Source: JANQPX01 sp039028235 (GTDB lineage Bacteria > Pseudomonadota > Alphaproteobacteria > Geminicoccales > Geminicoccaceae). Taken from it: a stretch of DNA of 6,778 bases. The DNA is taken from NCBI GenBank assembly GCA_039028235.1, contig JBCCIN010000297.1, forward strand, positions 1-6,778, read 5' to 3'. Positions within the stretch are counted from its first letter, which is position 1. Each line of letters starts with the position of its first letter. Below the pieces are notes generated by a model. It saw nothing but the letters and a program-made list of their open reading frames with translations, did no database searches and had not been told where the DNA came from. Of this stretch, positions 1-5,948 are shown piece after piece. The position numbers and the translations under genes were made by a program.

Positions 1-78
1 ATCACCGATAAAACGGCCGAAGAGCCCAGCAATGATCGCGCCGATCAGGGGAGAAAAAACGATGAGGCCGGCGGTCAT
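1..78 (-). CDS. nuoL: NADH-quinone oxidoreductase subunit L, N-terminal fragment
   Basis: Only the first 26 codons are in the window; the gene runs off the left edge. The peptide begins MTAGLIVFSPLIGAIIAGLF and continues GRFIGD. This matches the first transmembrane helix of NuoL (ND5 type), where alphaproteobacterial proteins have a similar F-PL-G--IAGLFGRFIG pattern. NuoL is an antiporter-like proton-pumping subunit at the far end of the membrane arm. The identification rests on this short match plus the expected K-then-L gene order. The start ATG (78-76) lies 3 bases after the nuoK stop and has GAAGGG seven bases upstream within the end of nuoK. Confidence 0.9.
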   Translation of the reverse strand, partial: MTAGLIVFSPLIGAIIAGLFGRFIGD

Positions 79-81
79 GGC

Positions 82-396
82 TCAGCCCTTCATGAGGTTG
101 ATGTCGTCAACCTCGATGCTGCCGCGATTGCGGAAATAGACGACGAGGATGGCCAGGCCGATCGCAGCCTCGGCGGCAGCGACGGTCAGGATGAACATCG
201 TGAAGACCTGCCCCGCCAAGTCGCCGAGATAGGCGGAAAAGGCGACGAAGTTCAGGTTAATGGCGAGCAGCATCAGCTCGATCGACATCAGGATGACGAT
301 CACGTTCTTCCGGTTCAAGAAGATGCCGAAAATGCCCGTCGTGAATAGGATCGCCGCCACCGTCAGGTAGTGGCCGAGAGGGACCGCCATCTCCAT
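82..396 (-). CDS. nuoK: NADH-quinone oxidoreductase subunit K (ND4L type)
   Basis: A 104-residue membrane subunit, the ND4L homologue, with three transmembrane helices at about 9-27, 33-55 and 64-88. The two buried glutamates known to be essential for proton transfer in the family are present: E40 in LMSIELMLLAINLN and E76 in TVAAAEAAIGLAILVVYF (E36 and E72 in E. coli numbering). The GIFGIFLNRKNVIV segment at 21-34 and the C-terminal NLMKG are typical. Start choice: the first ATG (396) overlaps the nuoJ stop and has GGGGAG nine bases upstream. A second ATG two codons on (390) would give the 102-residue length I recall for many relatives, but its only nearby purine-rich motif, GGAG, directly abuts it, so the first is preferred. 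nuoL follows after 3 bases. Confidence 0.96.
   Translation of the reverse strand: MEMAVPLGHYLTVAAILFTTGIFGIFLNRKNVIVILMSIELMLLAINLNFVAFSAYLGDLAGQVFTMFILTVAAAEAAIGLAILVVYFRNRGSIEVDDINLMKG
86..91 (-). promoter_or_regulatory. Ribosome binding site of nuoL, inside nuoK
   Basis: GAAGGG on the minus strand, seven bases before the nuoL ATG at 78, overlapping the last codons of nuoK. It fixes the nuoL start. Confidence 0.65.
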
Positions 397-1001
397 CAGG
401 CACCGCTCCCCGGCTGGATTTTCTTGATTTCGATCGCGTCCTTGGCGGAGCGGTGCACCTGCTCGCCGATGTCCTGGCGGCGCACGCCCGGGCGGCTTCG
501 AAGGGTGAGCGTGATCGCGCCGATGATCGCAACCAGAAGGATCAGACCGGCTGCCTGGAACAGATAGAAATAGTCGGTGTAGAGGAGGTTGCCGAGGGCT
601 TCCGTATTGCTGATGTCGGATGGCACAGGTCGCTCCAGGCTCGCGACCTCGGGCGACAGTGCCCAGCTACCGATCACCATCATCAGCTCGACCATCAGGA
701 TCGCGCCGACCAGCAGGCCGATCGGCAGATATTGCATGAAGCCTTCGCGCATGCGCACGAAATTGATGTCGAGCATCATCACGACGAACATGAAGAGGAC
801 GGCGACCGCGCCGACATAGACGACCACCAGCACCATCGCCAGAAACTCGGCGCCGATCAGAACGAAGAGGCCGGCGGCATTGAAGAAGGCAAGGATCAGG
901 AACAGCACGGAATGCACCGGATTCCTGGCCGAGATCACCATCAGGCCTGAGGCGATCGCGACAAAGGAAAACAGGTAGAAGACAAGCTGTTGAACGATCA
1001 T
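396..1001 (-). CDS. nuoJ: NADH-quinone oxidoreductase subunit J (ND6 type)
   Basis: A 201-residue inner-membrane subunit homologous to mitochondrial ND6, located between NuoH and NuoK. Five hydrophobic helices are visible at about 6-24, 30-49, 53-77, 92-113 and 144-167. The third contains the best conserved stretch, VVVYVGAVAVLFMFVVMMLD (59-78), with the Tyr and Gly (Y62, G64) associated in known structures with the pi-bulge whose rotation gates the proton path. RNPVHSVLFLILAFFNAAG (26-44) is the other family signature. The region 114-140 is a polar loop and the last 34 residues are a basic, cytoplasmic-type tail (RSRPGVRRQDIGEQVHRSAK). The start ATG at 1001 has GAGGA four bases upstream. Upstream lies the 66-base spacer with an inverted repeat. 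The stop shares one base with the nuoK start (TGATG). Confidence 0.96.
   Translation of the reverse strand: MIVQQLVFYLFSFVAIASGLMVISARNPVHSVLFLILAFFNAAGLFVLIGAEFLAMVLVVVYVGAVAVLFMFVVMMLDINFVRMREGFMQYLPIGLLVGAILMVELMMVIGSWALSPEVASLERPVPSDISNTEALGNLLYTDYFYLFQAAGLILLVAIIGAITLTLRSRPGVRRQDIGEQVHRSAKDAIEIKKIQPGSGA
406..411 (-). promoter_or_regulatory. Ribosome binding site of nuoK, inside nuoJ
   Basis: GGGGAG on the minus strand, nine bases before the ATG at 396 and within the last codons of nuoJ. It favours this ATG over the second one two codons later. Confidence 0.6.
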
Positions 1002-1005
1002 CTCT

Positions 1006-1010
1006 TCCTC
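1006..1010 (-). promoter_or_regulatory. Ribosome binding site of nuoJ
   Basis: GAGGA on the minus strand, four bases before the ATG at 1001. It is a good Shine-Dalgarno match and, unlike those of most genes here, lies in non-coding DNA, so nuoJ can initiate independently. It lies 2 bases downstream of the inverted repeat. Confidence 0.75.
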
Positions 1011-1012
1011 AG

Positions 1013-1027
1013 GGCACGGGCCGTGCC
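1013..1027 (-). repeat. Perfect inverted repeat in the nuoI-nuoJ spacer
   Basis: On the minus strand GGCACGG and CCGTGCC flank one central base, a perfect 7-base inverted repeat. In RNA it could fold as a 6-bp GC-rich stem with a 3-base loop, or a 5-bp stem with a 5-base loop. It ends 2 bases before the GAGGA ribosome binding site of nuoJ. No T-run follows, so it does not look like an intrinsic terminator. It may set translation or mRNA stability of the nuoJ side of the transcript, or be chance in GC-rich DNA. Confidence 0.5.
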
Positions 1028-1067
1028 AAGCTTTACATCGTCGCCCGTGGACTTCGCGGGTCCCGGT

Positions 1068-1556
1068 TTATCGATAGGGCGCATCCGCCGCAAGGTTGGC
1101 GGCGATTTCCTTCTCCCAGCGATCGCCATTCGCGAGCAGTTTTTCCTTGTTATAGAAAAGCTCCGCGCGCGTCTCGGTGGCGAATTCGAAGTTCGGCCCT
1201 TCGACGATCGCATCCACAGGACATGATTCCTCGCACATGCCGCAATAGATGCACTTCACCATGTCGATATCGTAGCGCGTGGTGCGCCGCGTGCCGTCTT
1301 CCCTGGGCTCGCTCTCGATGGTGATCGCCTGGGCCGGACAAATCGCCTCGCAAAGCTTGCAGGCGATGCAGCGCTCCTCGCCGGTGGGATAACGACGAAG
1401 CGCATGCTCGCCGCGAAAGCGCGGGCTGAGTGGTCCTTTTTCATAGGGGTAGTTCAGGGTCACGCTCTTCTTGAACATATATTTCAGGGTGAGCGCGAAT
1501 CCGGAGACCAGCTCCTGCCAGAGGAGTGTGCGGGCGGCGCGATCGAGAAAGGCCAT
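1068..1556 (-). CDS. nuoI: NADH-quinone oxidoreductase subunit I (23-kDa type, two 4Fe-4S clusters)
   Basis: A 162-residue ferredoxin-like subunit that carries electrons from NuoG to the terminal cluster N2 in NuoB through clusters N6a and N6b. Two motifs of the form CxxCxxCxxxCP are intact: C63, C66, C69 and C73 (CIACKLCEAICP), and C102, C105, C108 and C112 (CIYCGMCEESCP). As usual for paired ferredoxin folds, the last Cys of each motif probably ligates the cluster built on the other three of its partner motif. The N-terminal 30 residues form an amphipathic, membrane-facing helix region (LVSGFALTLKYMFKK), and the downstream GPLSPRFRGEHALRRYP segment is typical of the family. The C-terminus APYR is the usual end, so the TAA stop is genuine. 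The start has a strong GGGGAG four bases upstream. The 66-base spacer that follows is the longest in the window. Confidence 0.98.
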   Translation of the reverse strand: MAFLDRAARTLLWQELVSGFALTLKYMFKKSVTLNYPYEKGPLSPRFRGEHALRRYPTGEERCIACKLCEAICPAQAITIESEPREDGTRRTTRYDIDMVKCIYCGMCEESCPVDAIVEGPNFEFATETRAELFYNKEKLLANGDRWEKEIAANLAADAPYR

Positions 1557-1560
1557 CGTT

Positions 1561-1566
1561 CTCCCC
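1561..1566 (-). promoter_or_regulatory. Ribosome binding site of nuoI
   Basis: GGGGAG on the minus strand, four bases before the ATG at 1556. Its first base is the last base of the nuoH TAG stop codon, so ribosomes finishing nuoH end directly on this site. Confidence 0.75.
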
Positions 1567-2576
1567 TACTCCGGCAGCATGTCGAAGGCGACCAGAAAGC
1601 CCGAGGTCAGGACGACCCAAAGCAGCGACAGCGGCAAAAAGACCTTCCAGCCGAGGCGCATGAGCTGATCGTAGCGATAGCGCGGCAGGGTGGCGCGTGC
1701 CCAGATGAAGATGAACAGCACGAAGCAGATCTTGAGGATCAGCCAGATCGGCCCTGGGATCCAGTTGATGGGCGCGATGTCGATCGGCGGCAGCCAGCCG
1801 CCGAGGAACAGGATCGCCGCCATCGCGCTCATCAGGATCATGTTGGCATATTCGCCGAGGAAGAAGAGCGCGAAGCCCATGGACGAATATTCGACATTGT
1901 AGCCGGCCACCAGCTCAGCCTCAGCTTCTGGAAGATCGAAGGGATGGCGGTTGGTCTCGGCCAGGATCGAGGCGATGAAGATCATGAACATCGGGAAGTG
2001 CGGGATGAAATACCAAAGCCCTTCCTGAGCGCGCACGATGTCCGAGAGGTTGAGGGAACCTGCCGTGATCAGAACGTTGATGATGATGAGGCCGATCGCG
2101 ATCTCGTAGGACACCATCTGGGCCGCAGAACGAAGTGCGCCCAGGAAGGCATAGCGCGAGTTGGATGCCCAGCCAGCCATGAGAATGCCGTAGACGCCGA
2201 GGGACGAGATGGCGAAGAGGTAGAGGACGCCGACATTGATGTCCGCGATCACCAGCCCCTCGCCGAACGGGATCACCGCCCAGCCGATCATCGCAAGGGT
2301 AAAGGTGATGACGGGTGCGAGGATGAAGACGACCTTGTTGGCGCCGGTCGGAAAGATGGTCTCCTTCATGAGGAGCTTCACGGCGTCCGCGATCGGCTGC
2401 AGGAGCCCCATCGGGCCGACCACCATAGGACCCTGGCGAAGCTGCATCGCGCCGATCACCTTGCGCTCTGCGTAGGTGAGGTAGGCGACCGAGAGCAAAA
2501 GCGGGATCAGGATGACGACGATCTGCAGCACGATCCAGATCAGCGGCCAGAGGAAACCGGACCAGAATTCAGCCAT
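1566..2576 (-). CDS. nuoH: NADH-quinone oxidoreductase subunit H (ND1 type, membrane subunit)
   Basis: A 336-residue inner-membrane protein, the ND1 homologue. It docks the peripheral arm to the membrane arm and helps line the quinone chamber and the acidic channel leading into the membrane. Hydrophobic helices fall at roughly 10-34, 84-104, 113-136, 155-172, 188-206, 233-262, 276-296 and 310-332. Family landmarks are YAERKVIGAMQLRQGP (35-50), VGPMGLLQPIADAVKLLMKE (53-72) and the loop AETNRHPFDLPEAEAEL (206-222) followed by VEYSSMGFALFFLGEY (228-243). His211 replaces the Ala, Pro or Thr I recall there in close homologues. I chose ATG at 2576: it starts at MAEFW, gives the expected length and has AAGGGG ten bases upstream. 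The frame stays open to an ATG at 2672, but that would add 32 polar residues unlike any NuoH N-terminus. It overlaps nuoG by 8 bases; nuoI follows after 9. Confidence 0.97.
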   Translation of the reverse strand: MAEFWSGFLWPLIWIVLQIVVILIPLLLSVAYLTYAERKVIGAMQLRQGPMVVGPMGLLQPIADAVKLLMKETIFPTGANKVVFILAPVITFTLAMIGWAVIPFGEGLVIADINVGVLYLFAISSLGVYGILMAGWASNSRYAFLGALRSAAQMVSYEIAIGLIIINVLITAGSLNLSDIVRAQEGLWYFIPHFPMFMIFIASILAETNRHPFDLPEAEAELVAGYNVEYSSMGFALFFLGEYANMILMSAMAAILFLGGWLPPIDIAPINWIPGPIWLILKICFVLFIFIWARATLPRYRYDQLMRLGWKVFLPLSLLWVVLTSGFLVAFDMLPE

Positions 2577-4662
2577 GGGTGCCGGTCCCCTTCTCGTCAC
2601 CGGCGTGCAGTTCACTGCACGCTGCCATGGTTGGGGACGCACGGCTGATCGGATCGGTCCTATAGAAATCATCGACCGGCGACTTGAACGGCGAGGCCAG
2701 GAATTTCCCGACGCGACCGACGCCCTGCCAGGGTGCCGGCTGGATCATGTCGATGTCGGCGAGTTGCGGTGCGATCTCTTCCATGCGGACCCGCACCTGG
2801 GACAGCGTGTCCAGCGGTAACGTCTTGCCGATCGCTTCGGAAAGTGCGCGGAGGATTTTCCAGTCCTCCTTGGCGTCGCCTGGAGGAAATACCGCGAGCT
2901 TCGCGCGCTGTGGGCGGCCTTCGGTGTTGACGTAGGTAGCGTTCTTCTCGGTGTAGGCCGCACCCGGTAGGATCACGTCGGCTCTAGGGGCGGCAGCATC
3001 ACCATGATGCCCTTGGTAGATGACGAAGGCATCGCCGAGCGCATCGACGTCGACCTCGTCGGCGCCAAGGAGGTAGAGCACCTCAAGATCACCCTTGCCC
3101 GCCGCCTTGATCATGCCGGCGACATCAAGGCCACCCTTGCCCGGCACGAGGCTCAGATCCAGAGCGCCGACGCGGCTGGCGGCAGTGTGCAGGACGTTGA
3201 ACCCGTTCCAGGCCGAAGCGTCGGCCCCGTCGACTTGTTCCTTCAAAAAACCGTAGCGTTTGACGATGTCCCGAACCGCAGCCAGCACGGCATTGCCATC
3301 GGAGCGCGTGACAGCTGACGCACCAAGGATGAGCATCGGGTTCTTCGCACTCTTGAGTGCATCAGCGATCTCATGGGTGCCGTCGGCGATTTCGGCCAAC
3401 GTCTGGCCGCCTGCACCGAGTTCGGTGACTGGATAAGTCAGATCGGCGGGCTCACCGACGCGGGCGACGGTGTAGCCACCCATGCGCTGGCGTTTCCTGA
3501 TCCGGGCATTGACAAGTGAGGCCTCCAATCGCGGATTGGTGCCGATGAGCAGGCAGAAGTCGCTGTCTTCGATGCCGGATATGGTGGTGTTGAAGAGGTA
3601 GGTGCCACGGTGCTCTGACGTGAGCTTGGAGCCGTCCTGGCGACAGTCTACATTGGTGGAGCCAAGGGCATCCATCAGGTCCTTCAGGACGGTCATGGCC
3701 TCACAGTCGGCAAGGTCGCCGACGACGGCGCCGATCTTCTTGCCGTCCAGGCCCTTGACCTTCGACGCGATAGCCTCGAACGCTTCTTTCCAACTCGCAG
3801 GCTGAAGCTTGCCGTCACGTTTCACCATCGGCACGTCGAGGCGGCGTTTTCTCAGGCCGTCGAAGGAAAAGCGGGACTTATCAGAAATCCACTCTTCGTT
3901 GATCTCCTCGTTCAGGCGCGGGACGATACGCATGACGGCGGGCCCGCGGCTGTCGACGCGGATATTGCAACCGACCGCATCGAGCACGTCGATCGATTCG
4001 GTCTTTTTCAGCTCCCAGGGACGCGCGGTGTAGGCGTAGGGCTTGGAGTTGAGGGCGCCGACCGGGCAGATGTCGATCATATTGCCGGAGAGTTCGGACA
4101 TGACCGCGCGCTCGACCCAGGTGCCGATTTCCATATGCTCGCCGCGGCCGGTGGCGCCCAGCTCCTCGACGCCCGCGATCTCGTTCGCAAAGCGGATGCA
4201 GCGGGTGCAGTGGATGCAGCGGGTCATGTGGGTGGTGATCAGAGGGCCGAGATTTTTGTTCTCGACCGCGCGCTTGTTTTCCTGAAAGCGCGAATGATCG
4301 GGCCCGTAGAAGAGCGTCAGGTCCTGGAGGTCGCACTCCCCGCCCTGATCGCAGATCGGGCAATCGAGCGGGTGGTTAATCAGGAGCATTTCGAGCACGC
4401 CGCGGCGCGCCTTGTGCACCATCTCCGTGCCGGTGCGGATGACCATGCCGTCACCTGCAGGCATGGCGCAGGACGCGATCGGCTTTGGCGATTTTTCCAT
4501 TTCCACCAGACACATACGGCAGTTTCCCGCGATATTAAGTCGAGGGTGAAAACAGAAGACAGGGATCTCGCGGCCGGCCGCCTCACAGGCCTGCAGAACG
4601 GTCGAGCCCTTCGGGACCTCGACCTCCTCGCCATCGACCGAAAGCGTGATGGTGTCGCTCAT
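2569..4662 (-). CDS. nuoG: NADH-quinone oxidoreductase subunit G (75-kDa type, Fe-S clusters N1b, N4, N5)
   Basis: The largest peripheral-arm subunit, 697 residues, which passes electrons from NuoF towards NuoI. An N-terminal ferredoxin domain holds [2Fe-2S] N1b ligands C37, C48, C51 and C65. Next is the His-Cys3 N5 site (H97, C101, C104, C110), then the N4 site in RCIHCTRCIR (C149, C152, C155) with C199 in DICPVGAL. From about residue 218 (KKTESIDVLDAVGCN) it continues into a molybdopterin-oxidoreductase-like domain that is structural in this family. The N7 cluster motif CxxCxxxC of E. coli-type NuoG is absent; only C232 remains near its position, consistent with alphaproteobacterial and mitochondrial homologues. 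The start ATG lies 2 bases after the nuoF stop, with GGGAAGGG at 4680-4673 as ribosome binding site. The C-terminal tail (ELHAGDEKGTGTHG) overlaps the first 8 bases of nuoH and carries that gene's ribosome binding sequence. Confidence 0.98.
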   Translation of the reverse strand: MSDTITLSVDGEEVEVPKGSTVLQACEAAGREIPVFCFHPRLNIAGNCRMCLVEMEKSPKPIASCAMPAGDGMVIRTGTEMVHKARRGVLEMLLINHPLDCPICDQGGECDLQDLTLFYGPDHSRFQENKRAVENKNLGPLITTHMTRCIHCTRCIRFANEIAGVEELGATGRGEHMEIGTWVERAVMSELSGNMIDICPVGALNSKPYAYTARPWELKKTESIDVLDAVGCNIRVDSRGPAVMRIVPRLNEEINEEWISDKSRFSFDGLRKRRLDVPMVKRDGKLQPASWKEAFEAIASKVKGLDGKKIGAVVGDLADCEAMTVLKDLMDALGSTNVDCRQDGSKLTSEHRGTYLFNTTISGIEDSDFCLLIGTNPRLEASLVNARIRKRQRMGGYTVARVGEPADLTYPVTELGAGGQTLAEIADGTHEIADALKSAKNPMLILGASAVTRSDGNAVLAAVRDIVKRYGFLKEQVDGADASAWNGFNVLHTAASRVGALDLSLVPGKGGLDVAGMIKAAGKGDLEVLYLLGADEVDVDALGDAFVIYQGHHGDAAAPRADVILPGAAYTEKNATYVNTEGRPQRAKLAVFPPGDAKEDWKILRALSEAIGKTLPLDTLSQVRVRMEEIAPQLADIDMIQPAPWQGVGRVGKFLASPFKSPVDDFYRTDPISRASPTMAACSELHAGDEKGTGTHG
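2587..2592 (-). promoter_or_regulatory. Ribosome binding site of nuoH, inside nuoG
   Basis: AAGGGG on the minus strand, ten bases before the ATG at 2576 and within the last codons of nuoG. It supports the MAEFW start over the upstream in-frame ATG at 2672. The spacing is slightly long, so initiation may depend on ribosomes terminating at the overlapping nuoG stop. Confidence 0.6.
4194..4224 (-). repeat. 13-base direct repeat within the N4 cluster codons of nuoG
   Basis: ACCCGCTGCATCC occurs twice on the minus strand with an 18-base period (4224-4212 and 4206-4194). It encodes the T-R-C-I units around C149 and C155 of NuoG, so it follows from the protein motif plus uniform codon choice. Confidence 0.8.
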
Positions 4663-4664
4663 GC

Positions 4665-5948
4665 TCAGGCGGCCCTTCCCGACTTTTGGAATTCTTCAAG
4701 CCGGCGCTCCAGTTCCGGGCGGAAATGGCGAAGCAGGCCCTGCACCGGCCAGGCGGCGGCATCGCCGAGCGCGCAGATGGTGTGGCCCTCGATTTCCTTG
4801 GTGACCTCCTGCAGGAGATCGAGCTCCTTGACCTCACCCCTGCCCTCGCCGAGGCGGGTCAGCATACGGTAAAGCCAGCCCGTGCCTTCGCGGCAAGGGG
4901 TGCACTGACCGCAGCTCTCATGCATGTAGAACTTCGAGAGCCGGGCGATCGCTTTTACGATGTCGGTGGACTTGTCCATGACGATGACCCCGGCGGTGCC
5001 GAGGCCGCTTTGCACTTCGCGAAGGGCATCGAAGTCCATCAGGACGTCGTCGCAGATCTCCTTCGGGATGACCGGAACCGAAGCACCGCCTGGGATGATG
5101 CCGAGCAGGTTGTCCCAGCCGCCGCGCACGCCGCCCGCGTGCTTGTCGATCAGCTCCTTCAGCGGGATGCCCATGGCGTCCTCGACCGTGCAGGGCTGAT
5201 TGACGTGGCCGGAGATACAATAGACTTTGGTACCCTCGTTCTTCGGGCGGCCGAAGCTCGCGAACCAGGAGGCACCCCGGCGAAGGATGGTCGGTGCGAC
5301 GGCGATGGTCTCGACATTGTTGACCGTGGTCGGCCGGCCATAGAGGCCGCAGGCCGCCGGGAACGGCGGCTTCATGCGCGGCTGGCCCTTCTTGCCTTCA
5401 AGGCTTTCTAGGAGTGCGGTTTCCTCGCCGCAGATGTAAGCGCCTGCTCCGCGGTGAAGATAAAGCTCGTAGTCGTAGCCGGAACCGCAGGCGTTCTTGC
5501 CCAAGAGGCCGGCGTCATACGCTTCATCGATAGCCGTCTGAAGGCGTGCCGCCTCGGCAATGAACTCGCCGCGGATATAGATGTAGCCAGCGGTGCAGCC
5601 CATGGCGACGCCGGCGACCAGGCAGCCTTCGACCAACTTGTGCGGGTCGTGGCGCATGATCTCCCGGTCCTTGCAGGTTCCGGGCTCGCTCTCGTCGGCG
5701 TTGACCACGAGATAGACCGGGCCGCCGTCCGTCTCCTTGGGCATAAAGGACCATTTGAGACCGGTCGGAAAGCCAGCGCCGCCGCGACCGCGCAGGCCGG
5801 ACGCCTTGATCTCGTCGACCAGGGCTTCGCGGCCCCGGGCGATGATGTCCTTCGTGCCGTCCCAGTCACCGCGCTTCCTGGCGGCGTCCAGCGATGACGA
5901 CTGATCGCCGTAGAGATTGGTGAAGATGCGGTCCTTGTCCTGCAGCAT
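4665..5948 (-). CDS. nuoF: NADH-quinone oxidoreductase subunit F (51-kDa type, FMN and NADH site)
   Basis: This 427-residue subunit oxidises NADH. It binds FMN and the N3 [4Fe-4S] cluster at the tip of the peripheral arm on the cytoplasmic side. Landmarks in order: the glycine-rich FMN loop GRGGAGFPTG (54-63); NADESEPGTCKDR (83-95), a flavin/nucleotide-site segment; GAGAYICGEETALLESLEG (167-185), the NADH-binding segment; and the cluster ligands C346, C349 and C352 in ESCGQCTPCREG with the fourth, C392, in ICALGDAAAWPVQG. Length is normal for the family, with a short charged C-terminus. The start ATG (5948-5946) shares one base with the nuoE stop (TGATG). Only a weak G-rich ribosome binding sequence (GGTGGGG) precedes it, which fits translation coupled to nuoE. 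It is followed after 2 bases by nuoG. No missing key residue was seen. Confidence 0.98.
   Translation of the reverse strand: MLQDKDRIFTNLYGDQSSSLDAARKRGDWDGTKDIIARGREALVDEIKASGLRGRGGAGFPTGLKWSFMPKETDGGPVYLVVNADESEPGTCKDREIMRHDPHKLVEGCLVAGVAMGCTAGYIYIRGEFIAEAARLQTAIDEAYDAGLLGKNACGSGYDYELYLHRGAGAYICGEETALLESLEGKKGQPRMKPPFPAACGLYGRPTTVNNVETIAVAPTILRRGASWFASFGRPKNEGTKVYCISGHVNQPCTVEDAMGIPLKELIDKHAGGVRGGWDNLLGIIPGGASVPVIPKEICDDVLMDFDALREVQSGLGTAGVIVMDKSTDIVKAIARLSKFYMHESCGQCTPCREGTGWLYRMLTRLGEGRGEVKELDLLQEVTKEIEGHTICALGDAAAWPVQGLLRHFRPELERRLEEFQKSGRAA

Larger units (their letters stand above)
1002..1067 (-). other. nuoI-nuoJ intergenic spacer, 66 bases
   Basis: The only spacer above 9 bases in the window. 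It contains the inverted repeat at 1013-1027, the nuoJ ribosome binding site, and an ATG immediately followed by TAA (minus strand, 1038-1033), probably by chance. I see no convincing -35/-10 pair and no terminator, so nuoJ and downstream genes are most simply read from the same transcript as nuoI. Confidence 0.7.

Noticed and set aside
453..950. Plus-strand 165-codon frame opposite nuoJ with a His/Asp-rich product
   Set aside because: The His/Asp/Glu runs are reverse complements of hydrophobic codons (ATC, GTC, ATG) in nuoJ helices; there is no independent coding evidence.
1013..1027. Intrinsic terminator between nuoI and nuoJ
   Set aside because: The stem is short and is followed by CTGAGGAAGAG and a start codon, not by a T-run. 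Termination here would cut off essential complex I genes.
1033..1038. ATG-TAA start-stop element in the nuoI-nuoJ spacer
   Set aside because: A two-codon occurrence with no clear ribosome binding site in a single sequence is not distinguishable from chance.
1404..2648. Long plus-strand open frame (414 codons) opposite nuoH and the start of nuoI
   Set aside because: It is antisense to two certain genes. Its product is rich in Asp, Glu, His, Arg and Gln with no recognisable domain, which is what the opposite strand of a GC-rich hydrophobic-protein gene gives. No start signal of note.
4135..5411. Plus-strand open frames of about 240 codons opposite nuoG and nuoF (4135-4872 and 4686-5411)
   Set aside because: They overlap each other and the antisense of unambiguous nuoF and nuoG. 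Composition is low-complexity Ala/Asp/Arg and there is no motif; they are shadows of codon bias.
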